A stretch of DNA of 64,000 bases. Source: Halopiger aswanensis (GTDB taxonomy: Archaea; Halobacteriota; Halobacteria; Halobacteriales; Natrialbaceae). The stretch's first letter is position 1; every line of letters begins with the position of its first letter. The position numbers were made by a program, and so were the translations under genes. The notes under the pieces are model-generated. The model was not told the origin of the DNA, did no database searches, and saw only the letters and a program-made list of their open reading frames with translations. This document shows positions 27,301-35,020 of the stretch, one piece after another. Location of the stretch: the NCBI RefSeq assembly GCF_003610195.1, contig NZ_RAPO01000002.1:1-64000 (forward strand), written 5' to 3'.

Positions 27301-27456
27301 CTCCTCGATCAGGTCGCCGTCCGCGTTCTTTCGGAGGTAGCGGGCGGGGAGAATGTTGTGATAGGCGTTGCCGGTCAGTCGATCCTCGAGCGTGTCGCCT
27401 TCGGTTCGCTTGATCGGCAGGGTCAGTTCTTCCGCGGTGAGTTCGTGCTCGCTCAT
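24337..27456 (-). CDS. nrdJ: Adenosylcobalamin-dependent ribonucleotide reductase (class II)
   Basis: 1,039 residues. It reduces ribonucleotides to deoxyribonucleotides using a cobalamin radical. Visible landmarks: PNSPTLMNAG at 159-168, Cys177 (SACFV) and Cys445 as the redox pair, the radical cysteine Cys434 in NPCGEQ with Glu436, and the phosphate-binding region APTGTTSMVGN. The C-terminus has a Cys-rich redox tail (CPDC...CKTCESCGWSEC). No intein is present, although inteins occur in this gene in other haloarchaea. A 33-codon frame upstream overlaps its start as ATGA. Confidence 0.95.
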   Translation of the reverse strand: MSEHELTAEELTLPIKRTEGDTLEDRLTGNAYHNILPARYLRKNADGDLIEEQEDLFERVGKNIALAEAVFEARKQDVEITVTPDQLKPDHPRRDELAAEVFGAGTTAEDDDETTLSIYNVNKFAYDTVVPELPDEIRDHVEEVADEFQGMMENLDFMPNSPTLMNAGDELQQLSACFVDSPEDDIDDIHQTAKEAAQVFQSGGGMGYAFWRLRPYGDAVGSTGGIASGPITFMRTYDQMCETIAQGGARRGAQMGVMRVSHPDVIQFIHAKNKDVSLAETLRLNDPDDYTHTSFQEALEEARELIDDEGRVPKHLRNAVEGHLSNFNISVGITDDFMEALQNDEEFTFTNPRTGEPHIATEETKELYEMFGLGEYVEVGEELSIPAEELWDDIVEGAHENGEPGVIYLERVNKQHSFDVEKHPDHRILATNPCGEQPLEEYEACNLGHINLSTLADLEAPDWRVWYDEHGDEYDTLEDAVDAFLEEAVDFEEFNRRIEMGTRFLENVVTMSDFPVEKIEEKVREMRKIGLGIMGLAQLYIQLGMEYGSEASNEVARQLMTHINHTSKWTSHELAEERGSFDEWNKSKYANPTEYREWFEHQTGLDAEDWEDGFPIRNHNTTTIAPTGTTSMVGNTTGGCEPIYNVAYYKNVSDDVQGDEMLVEFDDYFLRVLEDNDIDVEAVKEEAQEQMATNQFNGVEGLSTVPDAIGELFVTTGDLSAKDHAGVQVACQQGVDSAISKTVNAPNDSTLEDAKDVFEYIYEHGGKGVTYYRDGTRSKQVLTTRAKNTDFADETEAAEALVEQIEDVFGGLEQFLENEDVQDVLAEDVGSFADDAEEPIQVDFTEKRERPDALQGVSQRIDTGYGKVYVTINEDPETGQPFELFANIGHSGGFTNSFTEALAKVISTSLRSGVDPEEIVDELCGTRSPKVAWDKGEQIQSIPDAIGTAMRRYLEDEIDKPYPTQATLEESTDADAEATYDGPKTDGGAAAKSGSSADDDATQDLIDAGESPECPDCGSLSLYYSEGCKTCESCGWSEC

Positions 27457-27554
27457 GCGCGCACCACCTCGTCGCTATACCGCCGCCGCGCGTCGATTCT
27501 GGCGTAAATCCGAGTCCTGGCTCTCATCATTCGTGACGAAGGTTCAGTATTCAT
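27453..27554 (-). CDS. 33-residue ORF translationally coupled to nrdJ
   Basis: ATG at 27554 is preceded by GAGGGAGG three bases upstream, an unusually good ribosome-binding site for a haloarchaeon. The frame runs 33 codons (many Arg, end YSDEVVRA) and its TGA overlaps the ATG of nrdJ. The composition is basic, unlike normal haloarchaeal proteins, so it may act as a translated leader rather than as a protein. No family is recognised. Confidence 0.4.
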   Translation of the reverse strand: MNTEPSSRMMRARTRIYARIDARRRYSDEVVRA

Positions 27555-27882
27555 GCCTCCCTCATAAATGGTAGTGTTGTTGCGCTACTTTTCTTGAAGT
27601 AGTGCAATTATAGTTGTATAGATGTGTCTGTACTGTCTGATTTCGTTCCGACACGACCGCTGAAACGGCCGCGAGTGCGCCTATCAATGGCTACGGGAGC
27701 CTCCGTCTTAACGATTTTCAGACCGACCTGAAAGTAGAGCCGATCGACGTAATTACCCGCTCCTATCGGGCGATTTCCTCTTTCGCTCGCCATCGGATTC
27801 GTCGACCGAACTGATCGTTCACGAATACCTGTCTGTCACGCTATCCAGAAAGATTACGTCCCTGCAGCACGGGGTCTCGCGT
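27555..27882. promoter_or_regulatory. nrdJ upstream region with a 9-bp inverted repeat
   Basis: 328 bases without a gene. TTGCGCTAC (27580-27588) and GTAGTGCAA (27599-27607) are inverted copies with one mismatch, 10 bases apart. They lie 26-53 bases upstream of the 33-codon frame and about 125-150 bases from nrdJ, overlapping the AT-rich core of the promoter. A further GTAG at 27571 repeats half of the element. The right half holds the promoter of the small membrane protein at 27883 and nothing else I can name. Confidence 0.4.
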
Positions 27883-28065
27883 ATGCCCGAACCATTCACT
27901 GGGTCGACCGTCCTCCTCGCCCTCGCAGCGCTCGCCGCCTTCGCGGTCGCCGTCATCGCGATCCGCATCGCGATCAAACTCGCCGTTCGCGTCGGTATCG
28001 TCGCTGCTGTCGTCCTCGCGGCGCTGTACGCAACCGGCTCGCTCGGCGTCATTCCCGGCGTCTAA
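27883..28065 (+). CDS. Small membrane protein
   Basis: 60 residues, nearly all hydrophobic: one long segment (about 8-32) broken by IRIAIKLAVRV and a second segment (36-55). Short haloarchaeal membrane proteins of this kind are common; none with a known role is recognised. AGATTACG about 30 bases upstream can be its TATA element. Confidence 0.6.
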   Translation: MPEPFTGSTVLLALAALAAFAVAVIAIRIAIKLAVRVGIVAAVVLAALYATGSLGVIPGV

Positions 28066-28179
28066 ACGCCTGCGATCTCACTCCCGTCAGAACAGTCATC
28101 TCGAGTCCGTTCGATCGCCCTCAATTGCTACCGCCGCCTTATGTTTTCGAGCGAGGAGTCAAACCCTGCCGAGTAGCGA

Positions 28180-28839
28180 TCAGCACTGCGCGAGGAAGTT
28201 CTCGATCACGTCGTGACCGACGGCAGTGAGCACGCTCTCGGGGTGGAACTGCACCGCTTCGATCGGATGCTCGCGGTGGCGTACGCCCATCACGAGCGTC
28301 TCATCCCCGTGGTCGGCCGTCGCCGTCACCTCGAAGCAGTCGGGTACCTCGGTCGCGATCAGCGAGTGGTAGCGACCCGCTCGGAAGCCCTGCTCGAGCC
28401 CCTCGAAGACACCCGCCTCGTCGTGGTCGACCGACGAGGCCTTGCCGTGGATCGGTTCAGGGGCGCGGCCGATCGTGCCGCCGTACTCGTGGACGGCGGC
28501 CTCGAGGCCGAGACAGACGCCCAGCGTCGGCACCTCGGGGCTGACCTCCCGAAGTACGGCCATCGTGACGCCGACGTCCCGGTCGTTCTTCGGGTGGCCG
28601 GGGCCGGGACTGACGATGATCGCGTCCGGGTCGACCGCGCGGACGTCCTCGAGCGAGGCGGTGTTTTTCAGCACCTCGGTCTCGGTCCCGGGAAGCTGGC
28701 TGACGTACTCGACGAGGTTGTACGTGAACGAATCGTAGTTGTCGACGAAGAGGACGCGGGTCGTCTCCGCGTCGGCCGTTGAGTCGTCGCCGCTCGAGTC
28801 GTCCGCGGTCGTGTCGTCTCGTTCCTGCGTCGCGCTCAT
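28180..28839 (-). CDS. trpG: Anthranilate synthase component II (glutamine amidotransferase)
   Basis: 219 residues. It supplies ammonia from glutamine to TrpE. Class I amidotransferase triad: Cys109 in GVCLGLEAA, His199 and Glu201 in QFHPES. The nucleophile loop has Leu-Glu where most family members have His-Gln after CLG. A 27-residue acidic Ser/Thr extension precedes the domain (RVLFVDNYDSFTYN). The start overlaps the trpE stop as ATGA. It is the last gene of the trpDFEG operon. Confidence 0.93.
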   Translation of the reverse strand: MSATQERDDTTADDSSGDDSTADAETTRVLFVDNYDSFTYNLVEYVSQLPGTETEVLKNTASLEDVRAVDPDAIIVSPGPGHPKNDRDVGVTMAVLREVSPEVPTLGVCLGLEAAVHEYGGTIGRAPEPIHGKASSVDHDEAGVFEGLEQGFRAGRYHSLIATEVPDCFEVTATADHGDETLVMGVRHREHPIEAVQFHPESVLTAVGHDVIENFLAQC

Positions 28840-30515
28840 TGGCTCACCTCCGTGGTTTCGCGGCGCTCGTCCGGTCCGCTACCGCTCCCGTCGGCCGGCA
28901 GTTCGATCTCCTCGAGAGCGGCCAGAACGCCGCCCATCTTCTTCTCGGTTTCCTCGTACTCCGACTCGGGGTCGCTGTCGGCGACGAGGCCGGCGCCGGC
29001 CTGTACCGTAATGCGATCTTGGTCTCCTTCGTCCTCGACAGTTGCAGTCCGAATCACGATCGCGAAGTCCGCGTCGCCCGTCCAGGAGTAGTAGCCGACG
29101 CCGCCGCCGTAGAGCCCGCGGGGCTGGGCCTCGAGGTCGTCGATGATCTCCATCGCCCGAATTTTGGGTGCCCCGGATAGCGTCCCGGCGGGGAACGACG
29201 CGCGCGTCGCGTCGAAGGCGTCGGAATCCGCCGCGAGGCGGCCCGTCACCGTCGACTCGATGTGCTGGACGTGGCTGTACTTGAGGACGTTCATGAACTC
29301 GTCGACCCGCACCGAGCCCGCCTCCGACACGCGGCGCACGTCGTTGCGCGCCAGATCGACCAACATTGTGTGCTCGGCCCGCTCCTTCTCGTCGGCTAGC
29401 ATCTCCCCTGCGAGGCGGCGATCCTCGACCGGACTCGAGCCGCGGTCGCAGGTGCCGGCGATCGGGTTCGACATGACCTCGCGCCCGCGCACGGAGATCA
29501 GCGTCTCCGGGCTCGCGCCGACGACGGTCAGGTCGTCGTGCTCGAGCAGGTACATGTACGGCGACGGATTCACGTCCCGCATCGCCTCGTAGAAGCCGAG
29601 CGGATCGACGTCGCCGTAGAGTTCGCGCTTCCGGGAGACCACCCCCTGATAAATGTCGCCGTCGAGGACGTGTTCTTTCGCCTTCCGCACGCTCTCTTCG
29701 TAGTCTGCCTTGGGGCCAGCGGTCTCCGATTCCTTGACGAAACCGCCGGTTTCGGGGTGCTCCGCGTCGCGCAGCGTGTCGGCGACCGCGGCGGCTTCCG
29801 CCTCGAGTTCGTCGTAGACCGCGTCCGGGTCGTCACCGGACTCGAGAATCGGCGTGAAGACCAGCGAGACGGTGCCGTCCCGTTCGTCGAACGCGAGCGT
29901 CTTCGTCGTCAGGACGAACTCTGCGTCCGGGAACCGCGACTCGGGTCGCTCGAGGCCGACCTCCTCGAGCCAGAGGTCGTAGACGGCGTCGTAGGCGAGG
30001 AAGCCGACGAGCCCGCCCTCCAGATGCTGGCGGTCGTGCTCGGGAAAGTTCGCCAGTTCGACGTCGGGCATGGCGGCCCGGAGCGCGTCGACGGTGTCGC
30101 CGTCGGCAGCGGTGTCGACGCCGGTCAGTGCAGCGTCCTCGGTCAGCGTCTCGACCTCGGCCTCGCCGGATTCGACCGTCACGACGGCCTCGGGGTCGTA
30201 GCCGACGTAGGAGTATCGTGCGTGGCGGTCGGCCTCCGCTGAACTCGGTCGGAAGGCGCCGTCGGGGTCGCTCGAGGCGGTCTTCTCGGCGCTCTCGAGC
30301 AGGAAGGCGTAGGGCGATCGGTCGCGATTGCTGCCCGCCGAGCGGCCGGTCAGCGCGGCGTAGGCCGCCAGCGGCGTCGTCTCGACCTCGAGGGTTGCGA
30401 CGGTGCGGACGACCGTCGGCCCGTCGTTCCGAGCGGCGTGCTCGCGGAAGGCCTCGCGCTCGAGGTCGAAGGTCGGTACGTCGGTCGCGTCGGTGTCGGT
30501 AGCTGAATCGTGCAT
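28836..30515 (-). CDS. trpE: Anthranilate synthase component I
   Basis: 559 residues. It converts chorismate to anthranilate with TrpG. The C-terminal chorismate-binding domain is complete, with YMYLLEHDDLTVVGASPE, the NPIAGTCDRG loop and AGTLSGAPKIRAMEIIDDLE. The N-terminal half carries TRP-inhibition-type sequence (PYAFLLESAEK and RYSYVGYDPEAVV), so feedback by tryptophan is likely. It lies five bases after trpF and overlaps trpG as ATGA. Confidence 0.95.
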   Translation of the reverse strand: MHDSATDTDATDVPTFDLEREAFREHAARNDGPTVVRTVATLEVETTPLAAYAALTGRSAGSNRDRSPYAFLLESAEKTASSDPDGAFRPSSAEADRHARYSYVGYDPEAVVTVESGEAEVETLTEDAALTGVDTAADGDTVDALRAAMPDVELANFPEHDRQHLEGGLVGFLAYDAVYDLWLEEVGLERPESRFPDAEFVLTTKTLAFDERDGTVSLVFTPILESGDDPDAVYDELEAEAAAVADTLRDAEHPETGGFVKESETAGPKADYEESVRKAKEHVLDGDIYQGVVSRKRELYGDVDPLGFYEAMRDVNPSPYMYLLEHDDLTVVGASPETLISVRGREVMSNPIAGTCDRGSSPVEDRRLAGEMLADEKERAEHTMLVDLARNDVRRVSEAGSVRVDEFMNVLKYSHVQHIESTVTGRLAADSDAFDATRASFPAGTLSGAPKIRAMEIIDDLEAQPRGLYGGGVGYYSWTGDADFAIVIRTATVEDEGDQDRITVQAGAGLVADSDPESEYEETEKKMGGVLAALEEIELPADGSGSGPDERRETTEVSQ

Positions 30516-30520
30516 GCGGG

Positions 30521-31207
30521 TCAGGGCTCCGGGTGCGGTTCCGATTCCGAGTTCGATTTCGCCGACCGCGTCGCGTTCTTGGCCCCGTGCACGAACGATC
30601 GGACGGCTTCGGGGTCCTTGACGCCGCCCTCGGCCTCGACGCCGCTGGCCACGTCGACCGCAAACGGTTCGACCGTTCGCACGGCCTCGGCGACGTTCTC
30701 GGGGGTGAGTCCGCCCGCGAGGATCAGCGGCGACTCGAGGTCGGCGGCGGCCGCTTTCGTTCGCTCCCAGTCGTGGGTCTCGCCGGTGCCGCCCCCGCCC
30801 TCCTCGTCGACCGTATCGACGAGCAGCCCGTCGACGATCTCGTCGTAGCGCTTGACGTCCGCGACCTCGTCGGAATCGATCGCGAGCAATACGTCGGCGT
30901 CGGTATCCGATTTCAGGCGCTCGAGCAGGTCCCGATCCGCGTCGCCGTGGAGCTGGATCGCGTCGGGGCCGACGTCTGCGACCAGTTCCACCGCGCGGTC
31001 GGGGTCCGAGGCCATCGTCACCAGCACGGTCGTCGCGAACGGCGGCGCGCTCGCAACGAGGTCGCGAGCGCGCTCGACCGACACCTCGCGGGGCGTGTCG
31101 ACCGGCACGTCGCAGATGATGCCGACGGCGTCGGCGCCGGCGTCGACGGCCGTCTCGAGGTCGGCCTCGTTCGTGAGGCCGCAGACCTTCACGCGCGTCG
31201 CGGGCAT
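30521..31207 (-). CDS. trpF: Phosphoribosylanthranilate isomerase
   Basis: 228 residues, a single TIM barrel. Catalytic Cys in RVKVCGLTNEADL near the N-terminus, PDAIQLHGDAD in the middle, and the phosphate-binding LAGGLTPENV followed by VDVASGVEAEGG. It performs the Amadori rearrangement in tryptophan synthesis. The start at 31207 gives the family N-terminus; the open frame runs 65 residues upstream inside trpD. It begins four bases after the trpD stop. Confidence 0.95.
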   Translation of the reverse strand: MPATRVKVCGLTNEADLETAVDAGADAVGIICDVPVDTPREVSVERARDLVASAPPFATTVLVTMASDPDRAVELVADVGPDAIQLHGDADRDLLERLKSDTDADVLLAIDSDEVADVKRYDEIVDGLLVDTVDEEGGGGTGETHDWERTKAAAADLESPLILAGGLTPENVAEAVRTVEPFAVDVASGVEAEGGVKDPEAVRSFVHGAKNATRSAKSNSESEPHPEP

Positions 31208-31211
31208 CGAT

Positions 31212-32246
31212 TCAGGCCTCCGGTTCCGCTTCCGGCTCGGGCTCGGGCTCGGTCCCGTGCCGGAGATCCTCGAGCTTCGCCGCCGCGTCGCCCGATTCGA
31301 TCGCCTCGAGTGCAGCGTCGGCACCCGCCTCGAGCGAGTCGGCCTCGTCGGCGACGTAGATGGCCGCCCCGGCGTTCGCGAGGATGACGTCCTGCTTCGC
31401 ACCCGTTACGTCGCCCTCGACGATGCCGCGCATGTCGTCGGCGTTCTCCTCGGGGGACCCGCCGGCGATGTCCGCGATGTCGTGTTCCGCGAGTCCGAGG
31501 TCCGCGGGCTCGACCGTGTACTCCTCGACGGCCTCGCCGTCGACCTCCGCGACGCGGGTCTCGCCGTGGATGGCGATCTCGTCGGTGCCCGAACCGTGGA
31601 CGACCAGCGCGCGCTCGACGTCCATCCGCGAGAGGGCGTCCGCCAGAACGGGGACGAGGTCGGGATCGTAGACGCCGACGACCTGCGCGTCCGCGCCGGC
31701 GGGATTCGTCAGCGGGCCGAGCACGTTGAAGATCGTCCGCATGCCGAGTTCCTTGCGCGGGCCGATGACGGCCTTCATCGCCGGGTGGAACACCGGCGCG
31801 AGCATGAACCCGATGCCGTCGTCCTCGATTGCCTCCTCGACGGCCGGCGGCTCGGCCTCGACGTTGACGCCGACCTCCTCGAGCACGTCCGCGCTGCCGG
31901 ACGAGGAGGAGACGGAGTAGTTGCCGTGCTTGGCGACCGGCACGCCGGCGCCGGCGGCGACGATCGCGCTCGTCGTCGAGACGTTGATCGTGTCGTAGTC
32001 GTCTCCGCCCGTGCCGCAGGTGTCGACCAGCGGCTCGCGGTCGGGCGAAATCGTCCGCGCGGCCTCGCGCATGCCCTGTGCGAAGCCGGCGATCTCGGCC
32101 TCCGTCTCGCCTTTCGCCCGCAGCGCGGCCAGCAGCGCGCCGATCTGCGCTTCGGTCGCTCCCTCGAAAACAGCCGTGGAGGCCGCTCGAGCGTCTTCCT
32201 GTGTCAGATCCTCGCCCTCGGTCACGCGTTCGACGTACTCCTTCAT
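31212..32246 (-). CDS. trpD: Anthranilate phosphoribosyltransferase
   Basis: 344 residues. It joins anthranilate and PRPP. The PRPP loop CGTGGD is at 77-82, followed by the DTINVST strand, KHGN and the FHPAMKAVIGPRKELG region. A Glu/Pro-repeat tail (PEPEPEAEPEA) ends the protein. The start at 32246 is preferred to 32285, because TTGTAAGA (minus strand, 32278-32271) lies 28 bases upstream, making the message leaderless. It is the first gene of trpDFEG. Confidence 0.95.
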   Translation of the reverse strand: MKEYVERVTEGEDLTQEDARAASTAVFEGATEAQIGALLAALRAKGETEAEIAGFAQGMREAARTISPDREPLVDTCGTGGDDYDTINVSTTSAIVAAGAGVPVAKHGNYSVSSSSGSADVLEEVGVNVEAEPPAVEEAIEDDGIGFMLAPVFHPAMKAVIGPRKELGMRTIFNVLGPLTNPAGADAQVVGVYDPDLVPVLADALSRMDVERALVVHGSGTDEIAIHGETRVAEVDGEAVEEYTVEPADLGLAEHDIADIAGGSPEENADDMRGIVEGDVTGAKQDVILANAGAAIYVADEADSLEAGADAALEAIESGDAAAKLEDLRHGTEPEPEPEAEPEA

Positions 32247-32257
32247 AGTGGACACCA

Positions 32258-32295
32258 ATGTACGTAGTTGTCTTACAATGCTCAAATCAGTACAT
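32258..32295 (-). promoter_or_regulatory. trpDFEG promoter with flanking inverted repeat
   Basis: The TATA-like TTGTAAGA (32278-32271) is flanked by ATGTAC (32258-32263) and GTACAT (32290-32295), which are inverted copies. A regulator bound to both halves would cover the TATA element. A tryptophan-responsive switch is plausible but inferred. Confidence 0.4.
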
Positions 32296-32436
32296 CAACT
32301 TAAGCGTATCGGAGGTGAGGGTGCGTGGGGCCGACTCGCGTACGGCGTCCGATTCGAAACCTTCAATTATGGTGGCCAGCAACCAATGAGTGCAGACGAC
32401 GTGGCGACGCGCGCCACGAGGTAAGCAAAACCAGGC

Positions 32437-32511
32437 GGGTTGGTGGTCTAGTCTGGTTATGACACCTCCTTGACATGGAGGAGGCCGGCAGTTCAAATCT
32501 GCCCCAACCCA
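32437..32511 (+). tRNA. tRNA-Val (GAC)
   Basis: 75 bases. Acceptor GGGTTGG pairs with CCAACCC; the D arm contains GGTCTAGTCTGGTTATGAC; the anticodon stem CCTCC/GGAGG closes a loop TTGACAT with anticodon GAC; the T arm reads GGCAGTTCAAATCTGCC. Discriminator A at 32511. No intron; CCA not encoded. A T tract follows directly. Confidence 0.96.
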
Positions 32512-32651
32512 TTTTTGACGACACAATACCGACGAGCGAAGCGAGGAGTTCGTGTCGTCCAAAATTGTTACGAGTAGTTTGAACCAGCCGAGACGCGCGC
32601 AGCCATGCGAGCACGTCTCGGCGTAGTTCAAATCTGTCCCAACCCATTTTT
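32490..32651 (+). repeat. 27-bp direct repeat of the tRNA-Val 3' end (att-like)
   Basis: Bases 32490-32516 (T loop to the ATTTTT after the gene) recur at 32625-32651 with one difference (C to T). The second copy is not attached to a tRNA. Between the copies are only 108 bases, with two inverted repeats: GACGACAC/GTGTCGTC and CCGAGACG/CGTCTCGG. A duplicated tRNA 3' end is the footprint that tyrosine-recombinase integration leaves. No integrase gene is in the window, so this looks like a remnant. Confidence 0.6.
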
Positions 32652-32763
32652 CGAGCGACATAACAGGAGAGGATAACGACGGACGTGTCGCTCGAAGGGT
32701 CGTTCTCGGACCCTAGCCTGGACTGCCACAATTACTATCTTAGTCGCCCGCACTGGTACGTCC

Positions 32764-34935
32764 ATGCTCGAGAACGTTCTCCTCGCGTTAATATTTGCAA
32801 GCGCGGGGATCGGCTTTCTACTCGGGCACGTCGCTTGGAGACGGACCGAGGTTCCGGGCGGACGCACGTATGCCGTCCACATGGTCGTACACGGACTGTG
32901 GTCGCTGTTCTACGGCGGTCAGCTCGCCAGCGACTCTGCGACGGGGATGGCGGTGTTCGACGCGGCGACGGCGACCGCCTCCGTCTTCGCGGCGTTCACG
33001 TGGCTCGTCTTCGTCCTCGAGTACACCGGCCGGACCGAGTGGCTGTCGCCTCGTCGGCTCGCCCCGATGTTCGCACAGCCCGCCGCGTACGCCGCGCTGT
33101 ACGTTACCAATCCCGTCCACGGACTCGTCTACGACGCCGTGACCGTCGAGCGAGGCTGGGGGGTTTCGTACGTCGTCGTCGAGGGATCGTCGCTGTTCTA
33201 CTTGCAGATCCTCGTCATCTACACGGTACTGGCCGTCGGAGTCGCCCTGCTCGGCTCGTTCGTCCTCCGCTCGCGGAACCTCTACCGGCGGCAGACGGCG
33301 ACCATCCTCATCGCGGCGCTGGTGGTCATCGCCGGCAATCTCCTGTGGGTCGCGAGCCTCGAGGGCGGGGAAAACGGGCTTGACCTGACGCCGCTTTTCT
33401 TCGGCGTGAACGGGATCGTCATCGGGTGGGCGCTGTTCCGGTACGACTTCCTCAACCTGGTACCGGTCGCCGCGGACACGCTGATCGAAGCGATGGACGA
33501 TCCGGTGCTCGTCTTCGACGACGAGCGGCGACTGATCGACTACAACCGGAGTGCCCAGGCCGTCTTCTCGCTCGAGGACGACGACTTCGAGGAGCCGATC
33601 GAGCCACTCCTCGCGGACGTCGACGCGGAGACGGAACGATCGGTTCGGGTCACCGGCGGATCGATCGAGCGAAACGACGGGGACGACGCGATCGAACCGG
33701 AGCGCGGAGACGCCGTCTACCAGCCGAGCCGAACGGCGCTCACGGACCACCGTGACGTGACCCGCGGTGAACTGATCGTGTTCCGGGATGTCACCGCCCA
33801 GAAACGACGCGAGGCCGATCTCGAGGAGCTACAGGCGGGCACGCGGGACCTCATGGAAGCGGAAACGAGAGAGGCGGTCGCCGCGGCGACGATGGAGAAG
33901 GCCCGATCGATCCTCGGTGACCCGTTCGTCGGCGTGCTTCTGTACGACGACGAGCGGGAGGAACTGGTCTCGGCGAGCCTTTCCGACGAAACGTATCTGG
34001 AACTCGAGGACAAGGAGATGTGCGTCGACGGCGGGATCGTCTGGGAGACGTACGAGCGCGGGGAGACGAGGATCCTCGGGCGCGACGCACTCGGGCGCGG
34101 ACAGTACGCGCACCTCCCACTCGAGGCAGTGTTGCTGTACCCGCTGGCCGACCACGGCGTCATCGGTGTAGGGATCGAAGAGGGAGCCGACGTGGCGTTT
34201 TCCGACGACGACGTCCGCTTGATCGAGATCCTGGGACTGACTGCCGAAGCGGCGATGGACAGAGCTGCGCGCGAGGAGGAACTCGAGGCCCGCCGCGCCG
34301 AACTGGCAGAGCGCAACGAACGACTCGACGAGTTCGCGAACGTCGTCTCCCACGACCTTCGGAACCCGCTGAACACCGCCGACGGCTACCTCGAGTTGGC
34401 TCGGTCGGCGTCGACGGGCGGGGACGAACACTTCGATCGAATCGAGAGCGCGCACGCCCGCATGAAGAGACTGATCGACGACGTGTTGACCCTCGCCAGG
34501 CAGGGTACCGACGTAACCGATCCCGATCCGGTGGCGGTTGCGGACGCCGCCCGGGCCGCCTGGGGGACGGCCGGAGCGCAGGAGGGACACCTCGAAGTCG
34601 AGATCGACGCCGTCGTCCGCGCCGACGAACAGCGGCTTCGGACCGTCTTCGAGAACCTCTTTCGAAACGCCCGTGAACATGCCGGCGAGCAGGCGACGGT
34701 CACGGTCGGTGCAGACGAGGACCGACTCTTCGTCGCAGACGACGGGCCGGGAATCGACCCCGACCGGTGCGAGGAGGTCTTCGAGCGTGGGTACTCGACG
34801 CGGGCCGACGGGACCGGATTCGGACTCAGCATCGTCGAGCGGATCGCGACCGCCCACGGCTGGACGATCTCGGTTGGCGAGAGCGCGGCAGGCGGTGCCG
34901 TGTTCACGTTCCACGGGGTGGAGTTCGAGGACTGA
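32764..34935 (+). CDS. Membrane sensor histidine kinase (7TM-PAS-GAF-HisKA)
   Basis: 723 residues. Residues 1-225 hold seven hydrophobic helices of the histidine-kinase 7TM type. A PAS domain follows (about 235-355: LIEAMDDPVLVFDDERRLIDYN), then a GAF-like domain (about 370-510), then the dimerisation helix with phospho-acceptor His530 in VVSHDLRNPLN and the ATPase domain with ENLFRNAREH, DDGPGID and GTGFGLSIVE. It autophosphorylates in response to an unknown signal. No response regulator is adjacent. Confidence 0.92.
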   Translation: MLENVLLALIFASAGIGFLLGHVAWRRTEVPGGRTYAVHMVVHGLWSLFYGGQLASDSATGMAVFDAATATASVFAAFTWLVFVLEYTGRTEWLSPRRLAPMFAQPAAYAALYVTNPVHGLVYDAVTVERGWGVSYVVVEGSSLFYLQILVIYTVLAVGVALLGSFVLRSRNLYRRQTATILIAALVVIAGNLLWVASLEGGENGLDLTPLFFGVNGIVIGWALFRYDFLNLVPVAADTLIEAMDDPVLVFDDERRLIDYNRSAQAVFSLEDDDFEEPIEPLLADVDAETERSVRVTGGSIERNDGDDAIEPERGDAVYQPSRTALTDHRDVTRGELIVFRDVTAQKRREADLEELQAGTRDLMEAETREAVAAATMEKARSILGDPFVGVLLYDDEREELVSASLSDETYLELEDKEMCVDGGIVWETYERGETRILGRDALGRGQYAHLPLEAVLLYPLADHGVIGVGIEEGADVAFSDDDVRLIEILGLTAEAAMDRAAREEELEARRAELAERNERLDEFANVVSHDLRNPLNTADGYLELARSASTGGDEHFDRIESAHARMKRLIDDVLTLARQGTDVTDPDPVAVADAARAAWGTAGAQEGHLEVEIDAVVRADEQRLRTVFENLFRNAREHAGEQATVTVGADEDRLFVADDGPGIDPDRCEEVFERGYSTRADGTGFGLSIVERIATAHGWTISVGESAAGGAVFTFHGVEFED

Positions 34936-35020
34936 CCGACGGCTGCCGGCGGATTGCCATTCCGTCCCACGGACTCGAGAGACCGAACGGTAGAAATGCA
35001 CGAATCGACTGGACCGGTGT

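Noticed and set aside
24787-27507. A 906-codon open frame opposite nrdJ
   Set aside because: Its Val/Leu/Asp/Arg-rich low-complexity sequence is the complement of nrdJ codons; nrdJ on the other strand is unmistakable.
32512-32650. A second, degenerate tRNA gene
   Set aside because: Only the T arm and tail are duplicated; no acceptor 5' strand, D arm or anticodon arm can be folded.
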